A DNA stretch of 64,000 nt from Lachnospiraceae bacterium (GTDB taxonomy: Bacteria; Bacillota; Clostridia; Lachnospirales; Lachnospiraceae). Made by a program: the position numbers and the translations under genes. Below are positions 10,126 to 18,229 of this stretch, in pieces. The stretch is taken from NCBI GenBank assembly GCA_017518185.1, contig JAFWWB010000078.1, forward strand, positions 1-64,000, written 5' to 3'. Below the pieces are notes generated by a model, which worked only from the letters and a program-made list of their open reading frames with translations, was not told the origin of the DNA and did no database searches. Position 1 is the first letter of the stretch. Every line of letters starts with the position of its first letter.

Positions 10126-10164
10126 AAAAGCCCCCGTCCATCCTATCCGGTGGACGGGGTTTTT
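10126..10164. terminator. Bidirectional terminator between xfp and the DUF4353 lipoprotein
   Basis: Stem CCCCGTCCA (10132-10140) / TGGACGGGG (10151-10159) with a 10-base loop, flanked by an A-run on the left and TTTTT on the right, between two convergent genes. Confidence 0.85.
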
Positions 10165-10166
10165 GA

Positions 10167-11546
10167 TCATTCTTTCTGTTCGCCTGCATCTTCCATAGGA
10201 CCGTGTCTTCCGGGGCCTTCCATCTGAAAGTTACCATCCATCGGACCATGGCCCCGCATTTCATTCACATCTTCCGGGTTAAACATATTTTCCGACTCAT
10301 CCATCATCCCCGGGCCTCTCATTCCGTGTCCGCCCATCATTCCGGGATCACCCATGTTTCCTCCAGGTCCAAAGGTCTGGTTTGTGATCGTGTTCGTTTC
10401 TTCGCCGTTTTCTATGATCGTGCCTCCGTTGTATTCGGCCGTTCCGTTGTAATCAAAGGTTGACTGTCCGGTAATGCTTATAGTACCGCCGTTTATCCTG
10501 ATGTCACCGTTCGAATCCACTCCATCCGTATCCCCTGCTCCCATCGCTATGCTCACGGTCCCGTCATTCATCTCAAACAGAGGGCTCATGGAGGAGCACT
10601 TATTTGCTGCGTTGATCCCGTCGTCAGAGGCCTTGATATCCGTCGTACCGCCGTTGACCTGTACCACTGTAGCTTCGATACCCTCAGCAGCTGATATCGT
10701 TATATCACCTTCATCAAGTATTACGGTCGCAGTTGCGTGGATCCCGTCATCCGCCGCGTTTATATCGATAGTACCTCCGCCGATGTATATATATCCTGCG
10801 CTATCGTCATCATCATCTTCGGCGTGCAGACCGTCATTACAGTTCGTTATTTCAATATTTCCGTCCGCGATCAGTATCTCATCCTTCGCCTCTATCGCGC
10901 TGCCTTCGCAACTGATCAAAAGGCTTCCGCCGGTGATCTTTATATCATCTTTTCCTGATATACCGTTATCCGTTGATGATATGGCCAGCATCCCGGTGCC
11001 GTTGAATACCAGGTCATCCTTTGAATATATGACAGCATCCGTATTTGTATCACCATCAGCTTTGAAGCTTCCGCTCACGCTGAGGCTGTTATCCTCCGAC
11101 AGAGCGGTAATGAACACCTTATCGGCATTCTTCACATAGATACAGGGTGTATCCGTGTTGCTCATCACCAGACCGTCCGTAACAAGCTGTACCTTTTCAT
11201 TGTCATCAGCATCAACATATACCGTTGAATCCGATGCTTTTCCGCTCAGTACATATATCCCTTCCTCATCGATGGTTATATCCTCACCGTCCGATACTGT
11301 CAGATAAACCGCATCCGTCAGATCCGGAGTCTGCAGCAGATCTCTTTCCGAGAACATGCCGTCAGTATCCTTTACTTCAACCGTTGCCACTGCAGTATTT
11401 TTCTTCGTGCCTGCTTCTGCATTTCCGCTCTCCTGCGTCACTGCCGTTTCTTCGTTCATAGTCCTCACCGTGCCCACTGCCTGTCCGCAGGCGCCCAGCA
11501 TCAGAGCTGCTACCATAATGCTTATCATCATCATTCTTTTCTTCAT
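10167..11546 (-). CDS. DUF4353 carbohydrate-binding-type beta-helix lipoprotein
   Basis: A 459-residue lipoprotein: signal peptide with lipobox LGAC (Cys about 20), then a long right-handed-helix-like array of short repeats (I-x-G-G-x-I-x-I, with D-D-G-I-H/N-A turns) typical of the DUF4353 'carbohydrate-binding domain-containing' family. The tail is Gly/Met/His-rich (repeated GPGMM and GPMDG). It is the last gene of a minus-strand group after DUF4956 and VTC genes, 49 bases downstream. The start has GAGGAGGAAAG just upstream. A second, much larger DUF4353 protein lies at the head of the cluster, so the pair may act together on the cell surface. The ligand is unknown. Confidence 0.8.
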   Translation of the reverse strand: MKKRMMMISIMVAALMLGACGQAVGTVRTMNEETAVTQESGNAEAGTKKNTAVATVEVKDTDGMFSERDLLQTPDLTDAVYLTVSDGEDITIDEEGIYVLSGKASDSTVYVDADDNEKVQLVTDGLVMSNTDTPCIYVKNADKVFITALSEDNSLSVSGSFKADGDTNTDAVIYSKDDLVFNGTGMLAISSTDNGISGKDDIKITGGSLLISCEGSAIEAKDEILIADGNIEITNCNDGLHAEDDDDDSAGYIYIGGGTIDINAADDGIHATATVILDEGDITISAAEGIEATVVQVNGGTTDIKASDDGINAANKCSSMSPLFEMNDGTVSIAMGAGDTDGVDSNGDIRINGGTISITGQSTFDYNGTAEYNGGTIIENGEETNTITNQTFGPGGNMGDPGMMGGHGMRGPGMMDESENMFNPEDVNEMRGHGPMDGNFQMEGPGRHGPMEDAGEQKE

Positions 11547-11595
11547 ATCCCTTTCCTCCTCACCTTCCTGATAATAATACCACCTTCACATCTTT

Positions 11596-12276
11596 TTACA
11601 ATGCATCCTCTGCCTCCGTCATCCTTCCGAGACTGATATCGAGATTTCCGTTTAAGGTCCTCAGCTCATCCAGCATTTCCCTTGATGAAACGTTGTCCTT
11701 CAGGATCACGCTCAGCGTGAGTTTATAAAGGCTTCCCATATTCGTGGTACGTACTTCGTCATAGGTATACTCTTTCAGATATTTCCGGAAAGCATCGTCA
11801 AATCTGTCTTCATAGTCCAGGTTCTCCGGCACTGATATCCTGAGTTTCCGCATCCCCTTATCATCCGCGCCGAAGTGCATCAGCTTGAGTATCAGGTTTG
11901 CGGCCGAAACGATCACGGAAAACAGCAGCGCTACACCTACATATCCCATACCTGTGGCAAGACCTACTGCCATCGCCAGGAAGATCCCGGTTATCTCCTG
12001 CCCGCGTCCGGGTGCCGAACGGAACCGCACCAGGCTGAATGCACCCGCGACTGCCACTCCCGCGCCGATGTTCCCATTCACCAGTATGATCACAAGTTCC
12101 ACTATAGCCGGGAGCAGCACCAGTGTTGTGACAAAGCTCTTTGAATACCGGTTCTTTATCATATAGCTTCCCGCTATAATCAGTCCGCACAGAAAAGCTG
12201 TCACCATAGTGATCATAAACTCCGTTCCGCTGAAAGTACCGTCAGAAAGTATTGATTGAAAAATATAGTTATACAT
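11596..12276 (-). CDS. DUF4956 membrane protein
   Basis: Integral membrane protein of 226 residues, with three or four hydrophobic helices in the first 130 residues (for example FMITMVTAFLCGLIIAGSYM) followed by a soluble tail. The segment AFSLVRFRSAPG with GRGQEITGIFLAMAVGL is characteristic of DUF4956. Such proteins are regularly encoded next to VTC-domain polyphosphate polymerases, as here. The start at 12276 (MYNYIF) has AAGGAGA upstream and overlaps the end of the VTC gene by 8 bases, so the two are probably translationally coupled. Its function is not established; a membrane partner for the VTC protein is the obvious guess. Confidence 0.82.
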   Translation of the reverse strand: MYNYIFQSILSDGTFSGTEFMITMVTAFLCGLIIAGSYMIKNRYSKSFVTTLVLLPAIVELVIILVNGNIGAGVAVAGAFSLVRFRSAPGRGQEITGIFLAMAVGLATGMGYVGVALLFSVIVSAANLILKLMHFGADDKGMRKLRISVPENLDYEDRFDDAFRKYLKEYTYDEVRTTNMGSLYKLTLSVILKDNVSSREMLDELRTLNGNLDISLGRMTEAEDAL

Positions 12277-13051
12277 AAGCCATCTCTCCTTTCGTTCTTT
12301 TTCTGTTTGTTTCACTTCCCTGCATGGCGGGTATCCTTTCGGTGATCCTCACCCGGCTGCAGCGAAGCATATCCGCATAGCCTGCCCCGTACTTTGAAAA
12401 CGATGCCGGAAATATCTTCAGTTCACTGAGCTTATCAGCAAGTCCGATAGGGAAAGCGTTGCTTATCTTTATCTCCATCAGATACTGTCCCGGCTTGAGC
12501 AGCGCTCTTCCTGTCTTTGCCTCTCTCAGGTCCCTGCTCTCGGTACTCCATTCGATATTGCTGTCAAAGGTCACTCTGAAATCCTTATCCTGTATCCCTG
12601 CCATCGCAAGTCTGTCATAGCAGATCCTCATCGCCGGTACCAGCTCACCATACAGCCTTATGAAAGCCTCTATCTCCTTTGCTATCTGTCCGTCTCCCAT
12701 ACAGGCTTCCCTTCCTGACAGCCTCCGGTACATTTCCCCGTATTCCCCGGAGATACGTCTTTTATAAACAACTCCGTCATATTTTTTCTTTATCTCGACA
12801 AATGCATTGGTATCATCTTTTGTCACGCCGTAGGTACGCAGCCTGAGTTTTTCCTTGTATAACGGTTTCTCGATCGAGGTACGCACCAGCAGATGATCCT
12901 GCGTGTCATAGTAGATATTGTTGATCCTTGAAAGCCCGTATGCATCCACTTCAGCCATACCCTCCATATAGTTCATCAGGGCTTTATACTGTCCTTCGTC
13001 GATCAGATACTTGATCTCCGTTCTCCTGAAAACCTCCCTGTATGTACTCAT
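12269..13051 (-). CDS. VTC-domain protein (polyphosphate polymerase-like)
   Basis: 260 residues. The sequence shows the VTC tunnel-domain pattern: RTEIKYLID at the N-terminus, then YDTQDHLLVRTSIEKPLYKEK with the basic RLRTYG, VEIKKKYDGVVYKRR and a late LMEIKISNAFP. In the VTC/CYTH superfamily these alternating basic and acidic strands bind triphosphate, metal and growing polyphosphate. Polymerase activity is therefore likely but not proven. The start at 13051 is chosen because AAAGGAAG lies 8 bases upstream; an earlier in-frame ATG at 13099 falls between the operator and the -10 box and cannot be in the mRNA. It is the first gene of its own transcript, followed by the overlapping DUF4956 gene. 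Confidence 0.82.
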   Translation of the reverse strand: MSTYREVFRRTEIKYLIDEGQYKALMNYMEGMAEVDAYGLSRINNIYYDTQDHLLVRTSIEKPLYKEKLRLRTYGVTKDDTNAFVEIKKKYDGVVYKRRISGEYGEMYRRLSGREACMGDGQIAKEIEAFIRLYGELVPAMRICYDRLAMAGIQDKDFRVTFDSNIEWSTESRDLREAKTGRALLKPGQYLMEIKISNAFPIGLADKLSELKIFPASFSKYGAGYADMLRCSRVRITERIPAMQGSETNRKRTKGEMAYV

Positions 13052-13084
13052 GTCCATCACTTCCTTTCTTCCTTTTATGATCGA

Positions 13085-13118
13085 ATGATAATCTTTCATC
13101 CTTAAACGAATATTAAAA
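13085..13118 (-). promoter_or_regulatory. Response-regulator-type promoter of the VTC/DUF4956 operon
   Basis: Read on the minus strand: TTTAATATTCGTTTAAGG, 9 bases, TATCAT. The TTTAA half-sites repeat with an 11-base period, as in OmpR/PhoB-family operators, and straddle the -35 position. An identical arrangement lies upstream of the large DUF4353 gene at 16848-16880. The upstream end merges with the U-tract of a terminator. Confidence 0.65.
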
Positions 13119-13142
13119 AACGGGGCTTTTTCGCCCCGTTTT
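13117..13142 (-). terminator. Terminator after the large DUF4353 gene
   Basis: Perfect 10-bp stem AAAACGGGGC / GCCCCGTTTT with a 6-base loop, followed on the minus strand by a T-run that continues directly into the operator of the VTC promoter. Confidence 0.85.
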
Positions 13143-13153
13143 CCGTATTTTTT

Positions 13154-16100
13154 TTATTCTGTTATGACTACCCTTATCTTTACCCACTTTCCGTTTATCT
13201 TTGTCTTGAGCAGCACCTTTCCTTTCTGCCGCGCCATAACGGTACCGTATTCATTAACAAATGCCTTCTTTTTACTGCTGCTGGTCCATAATGCATCATG
13301 ACTCAGTCCCGTCTGGCTTATCTTAAAGCTGTCCCCGACTTTCATGGTATATGTGTAATTGAGTGTCCCATCCTTTACCGGAGTAATATTGTCCAATGAA
13401 GGGTCCTCAACATGCACAGTGGTATAATACACATCTGTCCCGTTTATCGTACAGCTTATCAAGGTATCCCCCGGTTCATTCCCTGCGGTCAAGGTGACCT
13501 TCGCCCTGTCTGTATTCGACAGTGTTACTGAGTCTCCGGAGATCACATTCCAGCTTATACTGCTGCCCCCAGCGAAACCGTTCTTCAGGGCTGTCGTTTT
13601 CCCCACGGTCAGGTAAATGTCTATGTTTACCGGCGCTGTTTTGCTGTTTTTTACGGTTATGCTTGCGGTATAAGCCTTCCCGCCGACAAAACATTTAAGC
13701 TTCGCGCTGCCGCTTCCCACTGCGGTTATGGTTCCCTTCGCGGTACCGTTTGCGGCATACTGATCTCCCTCAACCTGTATCACCGAAGTATTGCTGCTGG
13801 TCCAGGTCACCGGCATGCTTCCCGTATCGCTTATGCTCACTTCCAGCGTATCTCCTGTGGTCATAGCTGTTTTTTTGATGCTGAGTGCCGGCTGATGCAC
13901 CGTTACTGTTATGTATATATTCCCGCCGGCTCCGCTGTTTGTCAGCATAGTTTCCCCGGCCTTCTTCGCTATGGCCGTACCGCCCTTCTTCGTAACCCTT
14001 ACCGTCCTGTTATCGGAGCTTGTCCACACACCGCTTCCGAAGCAGTACCTTTGGCCTTTCACCATTTCCGTACTGAAGCTGTTTTCGCCTGTCTTGACCA
14101 TGACGACCAGATCATCCTGGCCGGATGCTTCATCAACGACCGTATTTCCGGGCACTGTGTTCTCTGAGGCGGTATTATCGGAAGCTGTGTTTTCAGATGC
14201 AGTATTTTCTGATACTGTATTCTCCGACGCAGTGTTTTCCGATGCTGTATTCTCTGACGATGTATTCTCCGATACTGTATTTTCGGATGCCGTATTCCCG
14301 GACTCTGTATTTTCGGATGCAGTGTTCTCTGACGCCGTATTCTCCGATACCGTATTCTCTGATACCGTGTTCTCTGATGCCGTATTCTCGGACGGTGAAG
14401 GCGGGATAACTTCACCGCCCTGGGATCCGCCGCCCTGACCTCCCTGACCTGACGCTGTCCCTGCCTGTGCAGCCGTGACACTCATCGTCGTGCTTCCTAT
14501 AGTAACCGTATATGTCGTTCCGCTCACCAGCTCAGGTGATGCGAATATGGCAAAGCTGCCCGCATAAGGGAGAGTTCCCTCATATATCACCGTACTGCCA
14601 TTCTTTATCGTGATAGAAGATCCGGCGGTAAAGGAAATGCTGCTGCCGCTGCTGCTCTGCTGCCCGAAGCCTCCCTGCTGTCCCGGAAATCCCGATCCTC
14701 CGGGGCCTCCTTGTCCTCCTGCTCCTCCTGCAGAACTGCCAATGCTCAGATATACTGCGCCTCCTGTAGAAGGAATGCTCTCGGAACACATATCGTTTGA
14801 GCCCGTTGCGAGCACCGTTGCTCCTGTTCCCAGTGTGAATCCGCTGTCCGTGTCAAGAGGAGAATTTGCTCCGCTTGACTGGCCGTATACATATACCTCT
14901 CCGCCTTCTATATCCAGAGTGCCGTTGCAGTCTATGCCGTCAGCCTCTGCGGAATATGTAAGTGTCTTTGTGCTTGATGCGCTTCCGTTTCGCAGCGTGA
15001 CGCTGTGAGTGCTGTCCACATTTCCCGAATCGATCTTTATTGTCAGCTTTCCGCTGTACACCGTACAGCTGTTGTTTTTATTCGAGACCGAGCTCTTTGT
15101 ATAATAGCAGTCCGTATTATCGGCACTGTCATAGGTATAGGTCACCGTCTTTGACGAAACATTTATACCGTCATCGCAGCTGTATATGCTGATCTCCGGC
15201 CCTGTGCTCTTTCCGCTCTCTCCTATCACGACTTTCGCGGCTTCAATACCTTCATAAGCCCTCTGTATATCGATCTTCGCACTTCCCGTGATACTCAGTG
15301 TTCCGGCGCTGCTGATCCCGTCATCCGAGGATCTGACGGTGATCGTACCGCCGCTTATCTCCAGATCATTATTGGACTGTATCGCGTCGTCCGGGCTGCC
15401 TATGATATATGTACCTGCAGCACAGGCCGTATAACTTCCACCCGAAACCTTTCCTGCCTTCAGACCGCTTCCTGTAGTATCGATGGTCATCGTACCTCCG
15501 GTTATGGTCAAACCTCCGGAAGCCTCCGTCACTTCGGTCTCGCCGGTGTCACTGTATATCTGTGTCGACGCCTTTGTACCGGCCTTTATACCCTTATGAC
15601 TTCCGGTATCCACGTTGATACGCTCGGTCTTGGTCCCGCTCTGTCCGTTTTCCGTAAGCGTATTCAGAGTGGTGCTGCTGCTTCCGCTCGTATAATATGA
15701 GGTTGCAGCATTATCAAAAACAGTCGAAATGTTTATCGTACCGCCGTTTATTTCCACATCCTCAGCCTGTATCCCGTCGCCGCTTATGTCTGTGATGTTG
15801 ATCGTTCCGCCGTTTACCGTCACACTGCCGTTCTTTGCCTTTATACCGTCGGCACATTCAATGAGATCAAGTGTACCGCCGTCTATGGTCACACTTCCTT
15901 TCTTTGCGGAAATGCCGTCGCCGCAGCCGGTAAGCGAAAGACTGCCTGCTCCGGATATGACAAGAGTACCCTGTGCGGCTTTGAAGATCCCCTCGGGATC
16001 TTCAGCGGAACTGCTGCCGTCTATACTGTTTTTCCCCGTAAGCGACAGACTGACCTTGCTCTTCTTCCCCACACTCAGCGCCGGGCTGTCTTCACCGAGA

Positions 16101-16801
16101 ACCTCCGCTATACCGCTGTTGTCGATCTCAAGTCCGGAGAAAATGACAGTCACATCATCCAGACCTGCCGCCACGCATATCACGGTATTTTCAGCTTCTC
16201 CGCTAAAGCTGTAGCTCCCGTTTTCCGCCACCGTGACAGTGAGGACCTTCCCGCTTTCATCGTATGACGCCGTAATGCCGGCATCTTCGGAACTGAGATC
16301 CGCAGCAGCGATCCCGACTGCCGTACTGAACTCTACAGCCGCCTCATTTGCGCCGTCATTCTCCGGTTCTTCCTCTTCTTCATCAACGTCTTCTTCGCCC
16401 TCATCAACAGACGTTTCTTCATTGTCATCCTCTTCTACACCGTCAGCAGGTGCTTCTTCATTGTCATCCTTTTCTACACCGTCAGCAGGTACTTCTTCAT
16501 TGTCATCCTTTTCTACACCGTCATCAGGTGCTTCTTCATTGTCATCCTTTTCTACACCGTCAGCAGGTGCTTCTTCATTGTCATCCTCTTCTTCACCGTC
16601 AGCAGACGCTTCTTCATTGTCATCCCGAGCGGAGTCTGCGCCAGCAGACGCAGTCGAGGGATCTTCTGCTTCTCCGCTGTATTCAGGCGCTTCCTCCGCC
16701 TCCGCTGCCCATACCGTCACCGGCTCCGAGACCAGCATGAGAGCGCACAAAAAAGCCGCCAGCTTCCTGTACGCACTGCCGAAAAACATATGTTTCTTCA
16801 T
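13154..16801 (-). CDS. Large secreted DUF4353 beta-helix protein with Ig-like C-terminus
   Basis: 1215 residues, secreted (signal peptide residues 1-32 ending in VWA-A). Order of parts: acidic tandem repeats (about 50-140; unit like DDNEEAPADGVEK); a DUF4353-type beta-helix region (about 185-740) with many I-x-G-G-T-I-x-I strands and D-D-G-I turns; a Gly/Gln-rich linker; a Ser-Glu-Asn-Thr pentapeptide array (about 803-885); and two or three BIG2/Ig-like domains with typical W-T-S-S-N/D motifs (about 890-1215). No LPXTG or membrane anchor is seen at the end. It has its own response-regulator-type promoter and terminator and lies between the two-component pair and the VTC operon. Probably a cell-surface or matrix protein binding a glycan or polyanion; the ligand is unknown. 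A REP-like palindrome is embedded in its coding sequence. Confidence 0.8.
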   Translation of the reverse strand: MKKHMFFGSAYRKLAAFLCALMLVSEPVTVWAAEAEEAPEYSGEAEDPSTASAGADSARDDNEEASADGEEEDDNEEAPADGVEKDDNEEAPDDGVEKDDNEEVPADGVEKDDNEEAPADGVEEDDNEETSVDEGEEDVDEEEEEPENDGANEAAVEFSTAVGIAAADLSSEDAGITASYDESGKVLTVTVAENGSYSFSGEAENTVICVAAGLDDVTVIFSGLEIDNSGIAEVLGEDSPALSVGKKSKVSLSLTGKNSIDGSSSAEDPEGIFKAAQGTLVISGAGSLSLTGCGDGISAKKGSVTIDGGTLDLIECADGIKAKNGSVTVNGGTINITDISGDGIQAEDVEINGGTINISTVFDNAATSYYTSGSSSTTLNTLTENGQSGTKTERINVDTGSHKGIKAGTKASTQIYSDTGETEVTEASGGLTITGGTMTIDTTGSGLKAGKVSGGSYTACAAGTYIIGSPDDAIQSNNDLEISGGTITVRSSDDGISSAGTLSITGSAKIDIQRAYEGIEAAKVVIGESGKSTGPEISIYSCDDGINVSSKTVTYTYDSADNTDCYYTKSSVSNKNNSCTVYSGKLTIKIDSGNVDSTHSVTLRNGSASSTKTLTYSAEADGIDCNGTLDIEGGEVYVYGQSSGANSPLDTDSGFTLGTGATVLATGSNDMCSESIPSTGGAVYLSIGSSAGGAGGQGGPGGSGFPGQQGGFGQQSSSGSSISFTAGSSITIKNGSTVIYEGTLPYAGSFAIFASPELVSGTTYTVTIGSTTMSVTAAQAGTASGQGGQGGGSQGGEVIPPSPSENTASENTVSENTVSENTASENTASENTESGNTASENTVSENTSSENTASENTASENTVSENTASENTASDNTASENTVPGNTVVDEASGQDDLVVMVKTGENSFSTEMVKGQRYCFGSGVWTSSDNRTVRVTKKGGTAIAKKAGETMLTNSGAGGNIYITVTVHQPALSIKKTAMTTGDTLEVSISDTGSMPVTWTSSNTSVIQVEGDQYAANGTAKGTITAVGSGSAKLKCFVGGKAYTASITVKNSKTAPVNIDIYLTVGKTTALKNGFAGGSSISWNVISGDSVTLSNTDRAKVTLTAGNEPGDTLISCTINGTDVYYTTVHVEDPSLDNITPVKDGTLNYTYTMKVGDSFKISQTGLSHDALWTSSSKKKAFVNEYGTVMARQKGKVLLKTKINGKWVKIRVVITE
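14146..14392 (-). repeat. Pentapeptide-coding tandem array (ENTxS)
   Basis: About 16-17 copies of a 15-base unit coding S-E-N-T with a variable fifth residue (A or V, occasionally E, S, P or G). Units differ at synonymous positions (TCT/TCC/TCG, GAT/GAC), so the array is not a very recent expansion. It forms a flexible linker between the beta-helix and the Ig-like domains. Confidence 0.85.
16410..16617 (-). repeat. Acidic tandem repeat (unit about 39 bases)
   Basis: Five or six near-identical units coding D-D-N-E-E-A-P-A-D-G-V-E-K or close variants. On the plus strand the phrase TCATTGTCATCC recurs in each unit. The near identity at DNA level indicates recent slippage or recombination and likely length variation between strains. 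Confidence 0.85.
16618..16664. repeat. REP-like palindrome inside a coding region
   Basis: TGTCATCCCGAGCG ... AGTCGAGGGATCT with a short internal hairpin (GTCTG/CAGAC). The same ends occur, in reverse orientation, in an intergenic copy at 60038-60073. Here it is read in frame as part of the large DUF4353 protein (residues about 46-61). Confidence 0.6.
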
Positions 16802-16847
16802 AAAATGCTACCCCCTTTTCTGCTGTGGATTTTTTCCTACGGCAGTA

Positions 16848-16880
16848 ATGATAAGATCCCAACCTTAAACGAACATTAAA
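16848..16880 (-). promoter_or_regulatory. Response-regulator-type promoter of the large DUF4353 gene
   Basis: Minus strand: TTTAATGTTCGTTTAAGG, 9 bases, TATCAT (complement at 16848-16853). It matches the VTC promoter in sequence and spacing. The start codon at 16801 lies about 40 bases after the expected transcription start and is preceded by a GGGGG-type ribosome site. Confidence 0.65.
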
Positions 16881-16905
16881 AAAGCACCGTGAAGATCCAC
16901 GATGC
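16878..16905 (-). terminator. Terminator after the histidine kinase gene
   Basis: Stem GCATCGTG / CACGGTGC (one G-U type pair) with a 6-base loop, then TTTTTT on the minus strand. The T-run is also the upstream edge of the operator for the next promoter. Confidence 0.8.
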
Positions 16906-16933
16906 CTTTACATTCTCTTAATACCTGATCTCT

Positions 16934-18229
16934 TTATCCCAGCATCACCCTGAAGACCGTCTCACCGCCTTCGGAAAATGCTTCTATATCCCCGTTATGG
17001 TTCTGCGCTATCCTCTTTGCGATGGCCAGTCCCAGTCCGTAATGGTTTTCTTCCCTGCCCCTGGCTTTATCCCCGCGGTAAAAACGCTCGAATATCTTTT
17101 TCCTGTCCTCCTCGGGAATAGGATCTCCCGTATTCATCACCTGTAATACTATGCTGTTCTTTCCTTTTCCACGTGAGAGTTTTATCCTTACCGTTGTGTC
17201 CCTGTAGCTGTGCCGCACCGCATTATCCAGCAGCGTTGCCATCATCTGCTCTATCTCATCCCTGTTGCAGCTGTACAGCAGCCCTTCCCCGATCTCAGTC
17301 TCTACTGCGACACCTTTCTCAAAAGCAACAGCCTCGTACGCCATGCAGGTCTTTTCCGCCAGGAGCGATATGTCCTCCTCATGAAAAGCAGCTTTCCCCT
17401 CACTGTTTTCCAGCCTGGAAAGCCCCAGCAGTCCCGAGATCAGGCGGCTCATCCTGTCCGATTCATACCGTATATTATCGAGATACTTCTTTTCCTCATC
17501 ACTTACCTTCAGCTCATCTGCAGAAGTCATGATAACGGCCAGCGGTGTTTTCAGTTCATGCGAAGCATCCGCTATGAACTCTTTCTGCCTTGTGAAGGCC
17601 TCTTCCGCAGGTTTCGTTATCCATCCTGTGATAAGCTTTGAGATCAGGACTATCCCCAGCTCCCCGGCGATAAGCAGGACCAGGGATTCGGCCAGCAATC
17701 CCCAAAGCTTCTGTCTTATCTCCTTATCATTCAGGATCACCAGGGTCTCGTTTCCGTGGAAAAGCCAGGAATAACTGCTAAAATACAGATTACCTGTATG
17801 GGAGCGCTCTTTCTTCCCTGTCTTAAGGATCTCCTCCGCCGCGGAATAAACATCAAAATCCTCGGAAACCTCCCCGTGGGAATTGATCTCCGTGACCTGC
17901 CCGTCTTTTATCGTGGCGGTATAGAGCTCATAATCCATGATCATCATATCGCGGATATCATCAGGCGGTACCCTGTTATCTTCGGTCCTTTCCGGTTCTT
18001 TTTTTTCCGGTATGTTCTTTTCGGATCCGCTCTTTTCCGCTTCTTTCTTCCCCGCCCACGGATCGCCCACCGGCGCTCCCTTCCGCTCTTCAAGCACGTT
18101 CAGATTCCTCCTGACGCTTTCAGCTTCCCTTGCATAAGCCCGTACATTCAGCAGCAGGAGTACGGCAAGCAGAAAAAAGCTGAGCAGCACAAAGAGCGTT
18201 GTTCCTGTTTTTCTCCGTAATTCCCGCAT
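16934..18229 (-). CDS. Sensor histidine kinase
   Basis: 431-residue HisKA/HATPase_c kinase with two membrane helices (about 12-30 and 183-205) enclosing an extracytoplasmic domain of about 150 residues that includes a highly charged Lys/Glu-rich stretch. The H-box is ASHELKTPLAVI (phospho-His about 240), the N-box DNAVRHS, and the G2-type box GLGLAIAKRIAQNHNG. No HAMP domain is obvious. It starts directly after the stop of the response regulator (TAG then ATG with no gap), with GAGGG in the end of that gene as ribosome site. The signal is unknown. Position and shared operators suggest it controls the downstream DUF4353/VTC genes. Confidence 0.9.
   Translation of the reverse strand: MRELRRKTGTTLFVLLSFFLLAVLLLLNVRAYAREAESVRRNLNVLEERKGAPVGDPWAGKKEAEKSGSEKNIPEKKEPERTEDNRVPPDDIRDMMIMDYELYTATIKDGQVTEINSHGEVSEDFDVYSAAEEILKTGKKERSHTGNLYFSSYSWLFHGNETLVILNDKEIRQKLWGLLAESLVLLIAGELGIVLISKLITGWITKPAEEAFTRQKEFIADASHELKTPLAVIMTSADELKVSDEEKKYLDNIRYESDRMSRLISGLLGLSRLENSEGKAAFHEEDISLLAEKTCMAYEAVAFEKGVAVETEIGEGLLYSCNRDEIEQMMATLLDNAVRHSYRDTTVRIKLSRGKGKNSIVLQVMNTGDPIPEEDRKKIFERFYRGDKARGREENHYGLGLAIAKRIAQNHNGDIEAFSEGGETVFRVMLG

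Noticed and set aside
14146-16617. CRISPR array in the repeats of the large DUF4353 gene
   Set aside because: The repeats are direct 15- and 39-base coding units without unique spacers and preserve the reading frame.
13895-16868. Long plus-strand frames opposite the large DUF4353 gene, including repetitive ones
   Set aside because: They arise from the tandem repeats and Ser/Thr-rich codons of the real minus-strand gene.
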